Shown here piece after piece: positions 47,401-55,041 of a DNA stretch of 64,000 nucleotides (the stretch's first letter is position 1; each line of letters begins with the position of its first letter). This stretch comes from Pseudogemmobacter faecipullorum (GTDB lineage: Bacteria; Pseudomonadota; Alphaproteobacteria; Rhodobacterales; Rhodobacteraceae): the NCBI RefSeq assembly GCF_020539525.1, contig NZ_JACDXX010000013.1, positions 62,001-126,000 of the forward strand, in the 5' to 3' direction. Made by a program: the position numbers and the translations under genes. The notes beneath the pieces are model-generated. The model saw nothing but the letters and a program-made list of their open reading frames with translations. It was not told the origin of the DNA and made no database searches.

Positions 47401-47899
47401 GCAGCGCTTCACCCGAGCTGCGGGCGGTGAGGCGGGCAGCCCCGGCACGCCCGCGCAGGAGGCAGATGCCGCAGCGGCGCTGGCCGGGCTGAAAGCGCCC
47501 GCCATGGCCGAGCCGCGCGATCTGCCGGGGCCGACCGGCGAGTCGAACCGGCTGGGGCAGATCCCGCGCGAGGCGCTGCTTTGCCTTGGCCCGGGGGCCG
47601 GGGCGGCAGCGGCTCAGGCCGCAGCCGTGCAGGCGCTGGGCGGTCTGGCTTTGCCGCTGGCCGATCTCGCGCCCGAGGCGCTGGCCCGGCTGCAGGGCTT
47701 TGGCGGCGCGCTGTGGTGGGGCGGTGAGGCCGAGGGGCGCGCCTATGGCCGCGCGCTTGCCAGCCGACAGGGGCCGATCCTGCCGCTGATCACCGGCGCG
47801 CCGGATCAGGGCCATGTGGTGCATGAGCGCCATGTCTGCATTGATACCACCGCTTCGGGCGGCAATGCCCGCCTGTTGTCGGAAGTGTCCGGCGCCTGA
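44459..47899 (+). CDS. putA: bifunctional proline dehydrogenase / P5C dehydrogenase PutA
   Basis: A 1146-residue enzyme that oxidises proline to glutamate in two steps. The FAD-dependent proline dehydrogenase barrel covers about residues 150-500 ([42 protein letters not shown]). The aldehyde dehydrogenase part covers about residues 550-1000 ([41 protein letters not shown], catalytic cysteine in [10 protein letters not shown]). No N-terminal ribbon-helix-helix DNA-binding domain is present, so regulation falls to the divergent Lrp-type gene. The ATG at 44459 follows GCAGGAG. The C-terminal 100 residues are a conserved PutA tail. Confidence 0.96.
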   Translation: [1146 protein letters not shown]

Positions 47900-47957
47900 A
47901 CGGGGGGCTGAACGTGGGCCTGAACGGGGGCTTTGCCCCGCTCTGACTTGACCCAAA

Positions 47958-47981
47958 GCGCGACCCTTGCGAGGGTCGCGC
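47958..47981 (+). promoter_or_regulatory. hairpin covering the ribosome site of the rhomboid gene
   Basis: A perfect 9-bp stem GCGCGACCC / GGGTCGCGC with a 6-base loop ends one base before the ATG at 47982. The only ribosome-site-like bases (GAGGG) are in the loop and right arm. This could damp translation, or help end putA transcription. Confidence 0.55.
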
Positions 47982-48722
47982 ATGTTTCCGATCCGCGATC
48001 ATAATCCCTCGGGGCGCAGGCCCTTTGTCACCCTCGCGCTGATCGCGCTGAATATTGGCATTTTTCTTGCCTATTACCCCGGCGCCAGCGATGGTCAGCT
48101 GGCCCGGACCTGGATGGACTGGGCGCTGATCCCGGGGCTGATCACTGGCGGATCGCATCCCTGGACCCTGCTGACCCATATGTTCCTGCATGGCGGCTGG
48201 ATGCATCTGGCGGGCAATATGCTGTTTCTCTGGATCTTCGGCGATAATCTTGAGGCTGAGATGGGGCCCTTGCCCTATCTTGGCTTCTATCTGCTCTCGG
48301 GCCTCGCTGCAGCGGCTTTGCAGATCCTGGCCGAGCCTGGCTCGCCGGTGCCGATGGTGGGCGCCTCTGGTGCGATTGCCGGGGTGATGGGGGGCTATCT
48401 TCTGCTCTATCCCCGGGCCCGGGTCGATGTGCTGCTGATCCTGGTGATCTTCTTCAAAATCTTCACTCTGCCGGCCTGGATCGTGCTGGGGCTCTGGATC
48501 GGGGTGCAGCTCTTTGCCGGGCTGGCGGTGCAGGGCGATGAGGGGATTGCCTATTTTGCCCATATCGGCGGCTTTTTCGCCGGGATTGCGCTGGCGCTGC
48601 CGCTCTGGTGGCGGCTGGGCGCCCGGCGGCTCTGGACACGCACCGCAGGTCAGCCGCCGCATCCGGTGGCGCGCTACCCGCTCGGGGTAAGCTCGGTGCC
48701 AAGGACCGGGAGGCGTCGTTAG
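47982..48722 (+). CDS. rhomboid family intramembrane serine protease
   Basis: A 246-residue membrane protein with about six helices. Rhomboid features: HMFLHGGWMHLAGNMLFLWIFGDNLE in helix 2, the catalytic serine in VGASGAIAGVMGGYLLLYPRA, and the catalytic histidine in YFAHIGGFFAGI. It cuts membrane proteins within or near the bilayer; substrates are unknown. It follows putA by 82 bases and starts right after a hairpin. Confidence 0.92.
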   Translation: MFPIRDHNPSGRRPFVTLALIALNIGIFLAYYPGASDGQLARTWMDWALIPGLITGGSHPWTLLTHMFLHGGWMHLAGNMLFLWIFGDNLEAEMGPLPYLGFYLLSGLAAAALQILAEPGSPVPMVGASGAIAGVMGGYLLLYPRARVDVLLILVIFFKIFTLPAWIVLGLWIGVQLFAGLAVQGDEGIAYFAHIGGFFAGIALALPLWWRLGARRLWTRTAGQPPHPVARYPLGVSSVPRTGRRR

Positions 48723-48732
48723 GCAGGCGGGG

Positions 48733-48763
48733 CAAAGAAAAAGCGCGGCGAAATCGCCGCGCT
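48733..48763 (-). terminator. terminator of the inositol-phosphatase family gene
   Basis: Minus strand 10-bp stem AGCGCGGCGA / TCGCCGCGCT followed by TTTTTCTTT. Confidence 0.88.
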
Positions 48764-48790
48764 GTTCAGATTTTCCCTCGAAAGGCTGGC

Positions 48791-49579
48791 TCAGCCGCGC
48801 AGCATTTTCGCCACCGAGGCGAAGACCTGCTCATTTGCCGCCAGCAGCGAGCCGCTTTCCAGCGGCTCCTGGCCCTCGCGGATGCCCTCGACCAGACCCC
48901 CGGCCTCGCGCACCAGCAGCATGCCTGCCGCCATATCCCAGGCCTTCAGCTCGCGCTCCCAATAGGCCTCATAGCGGCCGGCGGCGACCCAGGCGAGATC
49001 AAGCGAGGCCGAGCCCGAGCGGCGCATGCCGGCGCTGCCCGGCATGGTCAAGGACAGGTCTTTCAGCGTGGCGGGCAGGGTTTTCTGGGCGCCGGAGGGC
49101 ACGCCGGTCACGAAGAGCGATTCCTCGATGCGGCGACGGCCCGAGACGCGCAGGCGGCGGTTGTCGTTCAGCCAGCAGCCGGTGCCTTTCTCGGCATAGA
49201 ACATCTCGTCTTTCGGCGCGTCATAGACGACGGCGGCGACGATTTCGCCTTTATGCTCCAGCGCGATCGACACGGCCCAGTGCGGGATGCCGTGCAGGAA
49301 ATTGGTGGTGCCGTCGAGCGGGTCGACGATCCAGCGCCGGGTCGGATCCTCGCCCTGCTGGATGCCGGTCTCTTCACCGACCCAGCCATAGGAGGGGCGG
49401 GCGCCCATCAGATCTTCTTTGATGATGCGTTCGGCTTCGCGATCGGCGCGGGTGACGAAGTCGCCGGGGCCTTTGGCAGAGACCTGAAGGTTCTCCACTT
49501 CGCGGAAGTCCTTGATCAGAGTGCGCGCTGCCTTGCGGGCGGCCTTGATCATAAGGTTCAGGTTGGCGCTTCCCTGCAT
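48791..49579 (-). CDS. suhB: inositol monophosphatase family protein (SuhB-like)
   Basis: A 262-residue Mg-dependent, Li-sensitive phosphatase family member. The metal site is seen in VGEETG and RWIVDPLDGTTNFLHGIPHW; the C-terminal site is in ERELKAWDMAAGMLLVREAGG. It could hydrolyse inositol phosphates or a related sugar phosphate. In E. coli SuhB also takes part in rRNA antitermination. The start at 49579 gives the family's N-terminus (MQGSANLNLMIKAARKA). It is separate from the upstream metR-like gene by a strong hairpin. Confidence 0.9.
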   Translation of the reverse strand: MQGSANLNLMIKAARKAARTLIKDFREVENLQVSAKGPGDFVTRADREAERIIKEDLMGARPSYGWVGEETGIQQGEDPTRRWIVDPLDGTTNFLHGIPHWAVSIALEHKGEIVAAVVYDAPKDEMFYAEKGTGCWLNDNRRLRVSGRRRIEESLFVTGVPSGAQKTLPATLKDLSLTMPGSAGMRRSGSASLDLAWVAAGRYEAYWERELKAWDMAAGMLLVREAGGLVEGIREGQEPLESGSLLAANEQVFASVAKMLRG

Positions 49580-49795
49580 GGGCGGACTCCGGTTCGGTCT
49601 TCGGGCTTGGCTGGAACGAAAGGGCCTTACAGGGAAAGTCCCGGGATGAAAAGGGCGCGCTGGCCTCTGCCTGGAACAATGTCGCGCCGGGCCGGGCTTT
49701 GGCCCTCCGGCGCGGCCCCGGACCGGGCTTTCGCGCGCCAGGGAAGGGGCCGCGGCCCGGATCCGGCACGGGCTGAGGCTGATTCGGTGCCGCTG

Positions 49796-49825
49796 GGCGG
49801 GGGGCGCTTTCCTCCGCCCCCCGCC
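49796..49825 (-). terminator. hairpin after the metR-like gene
   Basis: 11-bp perfect stem GGCGGGGGGCG / CGCCCCCCGCC downstream of the LysR-type gene, without a T-run. Confidence 0.6.
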
Positions 49826-49843
49826 TCGCTCCACCAGTCGCAC

Positions 49844-50749
49844 TCAGCCGCGCTGCAGCTTCACCGGCTCGGAGCGGGCGAGGCGCAGGAAATGCGCCAG
49901 ATAGGGCCGGGTCGCATCCTCTTCGCGGGTGGCGGCATACATGCGCTTGGTGACCGGCTCGGGCCCCAGCGGCCGGGTGACGTAATCGGCGCTGGTTTTC
50001 ACCTCACGCATCACCCAGTCCGGCAGCACCGCCACGCCGCGGTTCGAGCCGACCAGCATCAGAATGACAGCGGTCAGCTCGGCAGTGCGATGGCCGCGCG
50101 GCTCGACCCTGGCCGGGGTCAGTACTTCCGAGAAAAGATCCAGCCGGTCGCGGCTGACCGGGTAAGAGATCACCACCTGATCGCGGAAATCCTCGGCGGT
50201 GATGAAGTCTTTCCCGGCCAGCGGATTTTGCGCCGAGGCGACAAAGGTCGGGTGATAGTCAAACAGCGGGTGAAAGATCACGCCGGGCAGGGGTGAGGGA
50301 TCCGAGCTGATCACCAGATCCACCTCTTCGCGGTGCAGGGCGGGCATGGCGTCAAAGGCCAGGCCAGCGCGGATATCGACATCGACCTCGGGCCAGGCGC
50401 GGCGGAACATTTCCAGCACCGGGAACAGCCAGTCATAGCAGGCATGACATTCCAGCGTGATATGCAGCCGCCCGGTCTTGCCCGAGCGCAAAGCGGCGAA
50501 TTCCTCTTCCAGCGCGTCTATCTCGGGCAGGATCCGGTCGGCCATTTTCAGCATCCGGTGCCCGGCGGCTGAAAGGCGCATCGGTTTCGAGCGGCGTACG
50601 AACAGCTCCATCCCGGCCTGATCCTCGAGCCCGGCCACCTGATGCGACAGAGCCGATTGGGTGATATTCAGCATTTCCGCCGCCCGGGCGAGGCCGCCGG
50701 CCTGATGAATGGCGCGGATGGTGCGGAGATGTTTCAACTCGATATACAT
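49844..50749 (-). CDS. metR: LysR family regulator, probable MetR
   Basis: A 301-residue LysR-type regulator: N-terminal helix-turn-helix (LKHLRTIRAIHQAGGLARAAEMLNITQSALSHQVAGLEDQAG) and a C-terminal co-inducer domain (LHITLECHACYDWLFPVLEMFR, close to MetR's ECHTCFDWLMP). MetR activates methionine synthesis genes with homocysteine as effector. It is divergent from metF, which is a known MetR target. A TGAG-N5-TTCA site overlaps its start. Confidence 0.9.
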   Translation of the reverse strand: MYIELKHLRTIRAIHQAGGLARAAEMLNITQSALSHQVAGLEDQAGMELFVRRSKPMRLSAAGHRMLKMADRILPEIDALEEEFAALRSGKTGRLHITLECHACYDWLFPVLEMFRRAWPEVDVDIRAGLAFDAMPALHREEVDLVISSDPSPLPGVIFHPLFDYHPTFVASAQNPLAGKDFITAEDFRDQVVISYPVSRDRLDLFSEVLTPARVEPRGHRTAELTAVILMLVGSNRGVAVLPDWVMREVKTSADYVTRPLGPEPVTKRMYAATREEDATRPYLAHFLRLARSEPVKLQRG

Positions 50750-50761
50750 GAGCCTATTTCA
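50749..50761. promoter_or_regulatory. candidate MetR operator
   Basis: TGAGCCTATTTCA fits the MetR half-site consensus TGA(A/G)-N5-(C/T)TCA. It sits at the metR start in the 87-base metR-metF gap, suited to repress metR or activate metF. Confidence 0.5.
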
Positions 50762-50836
50762 TAAACATGCTGCAGATTATGAATTGGTCTCACATTGGGG
50801 AATCTGCGACAAGGGCCTTGTTGAAGGAGAGATCCC

Positions 50837-51715
50837 ATGTCGTCGTCAGTCAGAACCCCGCGTATCTCGTTCGAATTTTTCCCGCCGCAGACGCTGGATG
50901 CGTCTTTCCGGCTGTGGGAAACCGTGCAGGCACTGGCACCGATGGATCCTGCTTTTGTTTCGGTGACCTATGGGGCCGGTGGCACCACGCGCAAACTGAC
51001 CCATGAGGCGGTGGGCACGATTCACCGCAATTACGGTCTGAATGTCGCGGCGCACCTGACCTGTGTCGATGCCTCAAAGGCCGAGACGCTCGAGATTGCC
51101 GAAAGCTATGCGGCGGCGGGCGTGACCGAGATCGTGGCTCTGCGCGGCGATGCGCCGAAAGGCGCGAGCCGCTGGGTGCCCCATCCCGAGGGTTTTGCCT
51201 CTTCGGTCGGGCTGGTCGAGGCCCTGGCGAAGACCGGCAAATTCAAAGTCCGGGTCGGCGCCTATCCTGAGCCGCATCCCGACAGCGCCTCGACCCGGGC
51301 TGATGTCGAATTCCTCAAGCGCAAGATCGATGCGGGTGCGAGCTCGGCCATCACCCAGTTCTTCTTTGACGCCGATACTTTCTTCCGCTTCCGCGATGCC
51401 TGCGTGAAAGCCGGGATCAGCGCCCCGATCATCCCGGGCATCCTGCCGATCACCTCCTGGGAGGGGGCGAAGAAATTTGCCGCACGCTGCGGCGCGCAGG
51501 TCCCGGCAAAGCTGGATGAGGCTTTCACCCGGGCGGTCAGAGACGGGCGTGAGGCGCTTTATGCGCTGGCACAATGCACCCAGCTTTGCGACCGGCTGCT
51601 TGAGGGCGGGGTGGAGGATCTGCATTTCTACACCATCAACCGCCCGGATCTGACCCGCGAAGTGGTGCGAGCTTTGGGCATTCAGCCCCGGGTCGTCCTG
51701 GAGAATGTCGCCTGA
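50837..51715 (+). CDS. metF: 5,10-methylenetetrahydrofolate reductase
   Basis: A 292-residue FAD enzyme that makes 5-methyl-THF for methionine synthase. Seen: ISFEFFPPQT with the catalytic glutamate, VTYGAGGTTR, AAHLTCVDASK, IVALRGDAPKG, and SAITQFFFDADTFFRFRD. The ATG follows GAAGGAGAGATCCC. It is divergent from the metR-like gene and ends in a strong terminator. Confidence 0.96.
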   Translation: MSSSVRTPRISFEFFPPQTLDASFRLWETVQALAPMDPAFVSVTYGAGGTTRKLTHEAVGTIHRNYGLNVAAHLTCVDASKAETLEIAESYAAAGVTEIVALRGDAPKGASRWVPHPEGFASSVGLVEALAKTGKFKVRVGAYPEPHPDSASTRADVEFLKRKIDAGASSAITQFFFDADTFFRFRDACVKAGISAPIIPGILPITSWEGAKKFAARCGAQVPAKLDEAFTRAVRDGREALYALAQCTQLCDRLLEGGVEDLHFYTINRPDLTREVVRALGIQPRVVLENVA

Positions 51716-51777
51716 GGGGCTGACGTTCAGCTCTGAAGACCTCCCTGGCTGCCGTGACCGTGGCAGCTTTACCTGCG

Positions 51778-51810
51778 GCGGCCTGGTCTGTGGACCTGGC
51801 CGCTTTTTTT
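51778..51810 (+). terminator. Rho-independent terminator of metF
   Basis: 11-bp stem GCGGCCTGGTC / GACCTGGCCGC with one mismatch, then T7. Confidence 0.9.
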
Positions 51811-51904
51811 GCTCCGGCCGGGGCTGAGGGGTGCCTTTCTGCGTCCCGGCTGGCTATTCTCTGTGCAAACACCGGGCAAAGCGGCCCGCGCGGGGGACAG
51901 AATT

Positions 51905-52342
51905 ATGGCAAAACGGGTTACGCTGCTGAACGGGCCGAACCTTAACCTGCTGGGCAAGCGCCAGCCCGAGATCTACGGGTATGAGACGCTTGCGGATATT
52001 GAAGCCAGGGTCGCAGCCCTGGCGGCAGAGCTGGGGCTTGAGGTCGCAGCGCATCAGTCCAATCACGAGGGCGTGCTGGTCGATCTGATTCAGGCTGCGC
52101 GCGGCCAGTCCCAGGCGATCCTGATCAATCCGGCCGCTTATAGCCATACTTCAGTGGCGATCCTCGATGCGCTGAACGCCTTTGAAGGGCTGGTGATCGA
52201 GGTGCATATCTCAAATATTCATAAGCGTGAGGCCTTCCGGCATCATTCCTATGTCTCGTCCCGGGCGGATGGGGTGATCGCGGGCTGTGGCAGCGAGGGC
52301 TATCTGCTCGGGCTGCGCCGTATCGCCAGCCTGCTTGGCTGA
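51905..52342 (+). CDS. aroQ: type II 3-dehydroquinate dehydratase
   Basis: A 145-residue shikimate-pathway enzyme. N-terminal [19 protein letters not shown] contains the catalytic tyrosine, [12 protein letters not shown] is conserved, and the catalytic histidine lies in [17 protein letters not shown]. It dehydrates 3-dehydroquinate to 3-dehydroshikimate. The ATG at 51905 follows GGGGGACAGAATT. A hairpin (52352-52377) follows the stop. Confidence 0.96.
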   Translation: MAKRVTLLNGPNLNLLGKRQPEIYGYETLADIEARVAALAAELGLEVAAHQSNHEGVLVDLIQAARGQSQAILINPAAYSHTSVAILDALNAFEGLVIEVHISNIHKREAFRHHSYVSSRADGVIAGCGSEGYLLGLRRIASLLG

Positions 52343-52351
52343 AGGGGAAAA

Positions 52352-52377
52352 CTGAGGCCCCGTGACAGGGGCCTCAG
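52352..52377. terminator. hairpin between aroQ and bioY
   Basis: 10-bp perfect stem CTGAGGCCCC / GGGGCCTCAG between convergent genes. Confidence 0.65.
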
Positions 52378-52387
52378 GCAAACGGGT

Positions 52388-52930
52388 TCAGGCGCGTGAG
52401 AGTACCGAAGCGGGGCGCATCCGCGCCAGAGATACCGTGATCAGGCCGGCCAGCACCGCTTTGAGAATATCGCCAGGCAGGAATGCCGCGCTGAGATAGG
52501 TTGCTTCAGCAAGGGTTTTGCCAAGGGTGACCGACATGCCGATGATGCCGCAGAAAGTGACCACGCCGACACCGCCGATCAGGGCTGCAGCGGTGGCTGC
52601 CACGCCAAGCGGCAGGGTGGTGCGCTCAACCAGCCAGCCGGTGGTATAGGCGCCCAGAACGAAGCCGACGATATAGCCCGAGGTGGGCGAGGTGAAAACA
52701 CCCAGCCCGCCACGCCCGCCTGCCAGCAAAGGCAGGCCTGCCGCGACCAGCGCCAGCAGCAAAAGCACCGCGAGCATGCCGCGCCTGGCCCCCAGCACCG
52801 TGCCGCAAAGCATGATGGCCAGGGATTGCGCCGAGACCGGCACGCCAAAGCTCAGCTGGACCGAGGGCACGAAGCCCAGAATGGCGATCAGGGCTGCGAA
52901 CAGCGCAATATGTGTCAGGCTACGTTCCAT
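52388..52930 (-). CDS. bioY: biotin transporter substrate-binding subunit BioY
   Basis: A 180-residue ECF-transporter S-component with about six membrane helices. BioY features are VPVSAQSLAIMLCGTVLGARRG near the N-terminus and FTSPTSGYIVGFVLGAY in the middle. It binds biotin in the membrane. The ATG at 52928-52930 follows AAAGGACGAGTG. It is the last gene of bioM-bioN-bioY. Confidence 0.95.
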   Translation of the reverse strand: MERSLTHIALFAALIAILGFVPSVQLSFGVPVSAQSLAIMLCGTVLGARRGMLAVLLLLALVAAGLPLLAGGRGGLGVFTSPTSGYIVGFVLGAYTTGWLVERTTLPLGVAATAAALIGGVGVVTFCGIIGMSVTLGKTLAEATYLSAAFLPGDILKAVLAGLITVSLARMRPASVLSRA

Positions 52931-52960
52931 CACTCGTCCTTTATACAATTGTGGCAAAGC

Positions 52961-53557
52961 TTATTCTGCACCGCCGCGTGCACGCAAGGCTTCGGCGCTC
53001 TGATCTGCATCATCGAGCGCGGCGAGGATGGCGGGCAGCAGCACCCGCCAGCCGGGCCGGCGCGGGCTGCGGGCAGCCCAGGCATCGCGGATCCGCTCCA
53101 GCACCTCGCCCAGTCGCGGGATGAAGCGTATCACCATGGCAAAGGCCAGGGCCAGGCGTTGCGGCGGGATCAGCGGCGCCAGCGGGGCGCAGAGCCGCTC
53201 AAACACCGCCAGCATATCGGAAAGCCGGGTGGTCATGGTGACCAGATTGGCCGCCGCTACCGCCGTCACCATGCGCAGGATCAGCGCCGTGCCGCTGCGA
53301 TACTCCCCGGTCCACAAATGCCAGATAAAGACCACCAGCACGAAGAGCCAGAGCGGGCGCAGCATCCGCAGCGCATGCAGAATGAAGCGCGGCCCGCCCG
53401 GCAGATGCAGCGCCAGCACCGTGAGCGCCGCACAGGCCAGAGGCAGCGGGGTTTTCAGCCAGAACAGCGAAAAGGTGAAACCGGCCAGCATGGCCAGTTT
53501 CGGCCCGGCGGGCAGCCGGTGATAGCGGGTCTCAACCGGCGAGGTCAGTGTCAGCAT
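52961..53557 (-). CDS. bioN: biotin ECF transporter T component BioN
   Basis: A 198-residue CbiQ-family membrane protein with four to five helices and the coupling segment FAMVIRFIPRLGEVLERIRDAWAAR that contacts the ATPase. It works with BioM and BioY. The start at 53557 overlaps the end of bioM by 26 bases; other starts further upstream are less likely. Confidence 0.92.
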   Translation of the reverse strand: MLTLTSPVETRYHRLPAGPKLAMLAGFTFSLFWLKTPLPLACAALTVLALHLPGGPRFILHALRMLRPLWLFVLVVFIWHLWTGEYRSGTALILRMVTAVAAANLVTMTTRLSDMLAVFERLCAPLAPLIPPQRLALAFAMVIRFIPRLGEVLERIRDAWAARSPRRPGWRVLLPAILAALDDADQSAEALRARGGAE

Positions 53558-54275
53558 CAAAGGCCCCCAGCCGTTCCATTTCGCTTGTGAACACCGGCAG
53601 GACGGTGGCGGGCGGGCCATCGGCCAGCACGGCGCCGCGCTCGATCCAGATCAGACGCTGGGCCTCTTCCAGGCTGGCGGGATCATGGGTGATGGTGATC
53701 AGCCGTTGCGGCAAAGCCGCGAGGCGGCGTTTCAGCCGGAAAATGGTCGGCAGATCCAGTCCCGAAAAAGGCTCATCGAGCAGGAGGGTAGAGGGGGCCA
53801 TCATCAGCACCGACAGCAGGCACAGAAATTGCTTCTGCCCGCCGGAAAGGGACGAGACCGGCATCCTGGCCCAATGCGCACGCCCCTCAGCGCGCAGCGC
53901 CTGATGCGCATGGGCCAGAGCCGCGCTTTGCGACAGGCCCTGCTGGCGCAGACCAAAGGCCAGCTCCTCCTCGACTGTGGGGAAGAGGATCTGGTGGTCG
54001 GGATTCTGAAACAGGATGCCGATCTGACGCAAGGCCAGTTTGCGCTCACGCGCGAGATCGGCGCCATTCACCGAGACACTGCCGCTCTCGGCCGGGATCA
54101 GCCCGGCCAGCAGGCGCAGAAAGGTGGTCTTGCCCGAACCATTGCGCCCGATCACGCCGATGCGCTGCTCGCTGAGCGTCAGATCCAGCGGCGCGAGAAT
54201 TTCGCGGCCCGCCAGCAGCACCCTTCCACAGCTGATGCGGATCGGAGCAGGGGAGGGGGCGGAGGGGCTGATCAT
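53532..54275 (-). CDS. bioM: biotin ECF transporter ATPase BioM
   Basis: A 247-residue ABC ATPase with Walker A GRNGSGKTT, the Q-loop FQNPDHQILFPTVEEELAFG typical of ECF ATPases, signature LSGGQ, Walker B LLLDEPFSGLD and switch HD. It drives biotin uptake with BioN and BioY. It is the first gene of the operon. Confidence 0.95.
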   Translation of the reverse strand: MISPSAPSPAPIRISCGRVLLAGREILAPLDLTLSEQRIGVIGRNGSGKTTFLRLLAGLIPAESGSVSVNGADLARERKLALRQIGILFQNPDHQILFPTVEEELAFGLRQQGLSQSAALAHAHQALRAEGRAHWARMPVSSLSGGQKQFLCLLSVLMMAPSTLLLDEPFSGLDLPTIFRLKRRLAALPQRLITITHDPASLEEAQRLIWIERGAVLADGPPATVLPVFTSEMERLGAFDADTDLAG

Positions 54276-54425
54276 CCGGGAGAGCGCCTGTAGGGGTTTT
54301 CGCCAGTTCTAAGCGCCGGACAGGAATTTGCAAGTTTTGCGCAGCCTTAGCCGCGCGGCCGGGGAGAGGGGGCGGGGGCGGAGAGAAATCGCCGGGCCAG
54401 AAAACCGGGTCCGAAAAGCCGGGCG

Positions 54426-54454
54426 TAAAAAAGAACGGCCCCCTCAGGGGGCCG
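54426..54454 (-). terminator. terminator after the glycine-zipper lipoprotein gene
   Basis: Minus strand stem CGGCCCC / GGGGCCG with tail TTCTTTTTTA. Confidence 0.85.
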
Positions 54455-54555
54455 CTCCGGCACGCCGTACGGGCGTGGGGATCTGTCGCGGGTAAGGGGC
54501 TGAACCGCAGGCAGGGGCGCGCGCGACGCGCCTCAGCTGGTCCTCGCCCCCGCGC

Positions 54556-54822
54556 TCAGCAGGCGGCGACGTAGCGCTGGCCGGCCGAATTGCGGTAGTA
54601 GCACTGACCCGGGGTCGAGGTCTGGCCGAGATAGGTGCCAGCCACGGCACCGACTGCGGCCCCGATCAGCGCGCCTTTGCCCATATCGCCCTTGGACGAA
54701 ACCGCAGCACCGACGGCGGCCCCGCCAACCGTGCCAAGAACGGTGTTCTGGGTCGGGGTGGTTTCAACGCAGCCAGCAAGAGCGAAGGCCGGGATAAGCA
54801 GGGAGAGAGCAATCGCTTTCAT
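54556..54822 (-). CDS. small glycine-zipper lipoprotein
   Basis: An 88-residue lipoprotein with lipobox LAGC (Cys18) and a glycine-zipper (GTVGGAAVGAAVSSKG, GALIGAAVGAVAGTYLG) of the 17-kDa surface antigen/OsmB type, ending in a short domain with two cysteines (CYYRNSAGQRYVAAC). It likely sits in the outer membrane; the function is unknown. It is monocistronic. Confidence 0.82.
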   Translation of the reverse strand: MKAIALSLLIPAFALAGCVETTPTQNTVLGTVGGAAVGAAVSSKGDMGKGALIGAAVGAVAGTYLGQTSTPGQCYYRNSAGQRYVAAC

Positions 54823-54980
54823 TGAATCCTCTGATGGTTCTGGGGCGGCAGACCGCCCCGTTTCAGTGATGGTTCCGCCGCCCCCGGGGGGCGATGGCAG
54901 CTTAGCTGTTCCGTGCCATCGCGGGGGAACGGTCCGGTCTGTACCACGGTAAGGCGAGTGGCCAGTCCGCTATGCAACGC

Positions 54981-55009
54981 GGCCCTGACGGTATGGTTCC
55001 GTCAGGGCC
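54981..55009 (-). terminator. terminator-like hairpin after gabT
   Basis: 11-bp perfect stem GGCCCTGACGG / CCGTCAGGGCC, downstream of gabT on the minus strand; no T-run. Confidence 0.6.
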
Positions 55010-55041
55010 GCATCCGGGTCAGTCACTGACAGCTTTCAGGC

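Noticed and set aside
44393..47983. A 1196-codon open frame antisense to putA
   Set aside because: It mirrors putA in a GC-rich genome where stop codons are rare on the opposite strand. It is Arg/His/Gln-rich and has no recognisable domain, while putA is a full-length known enzyme.
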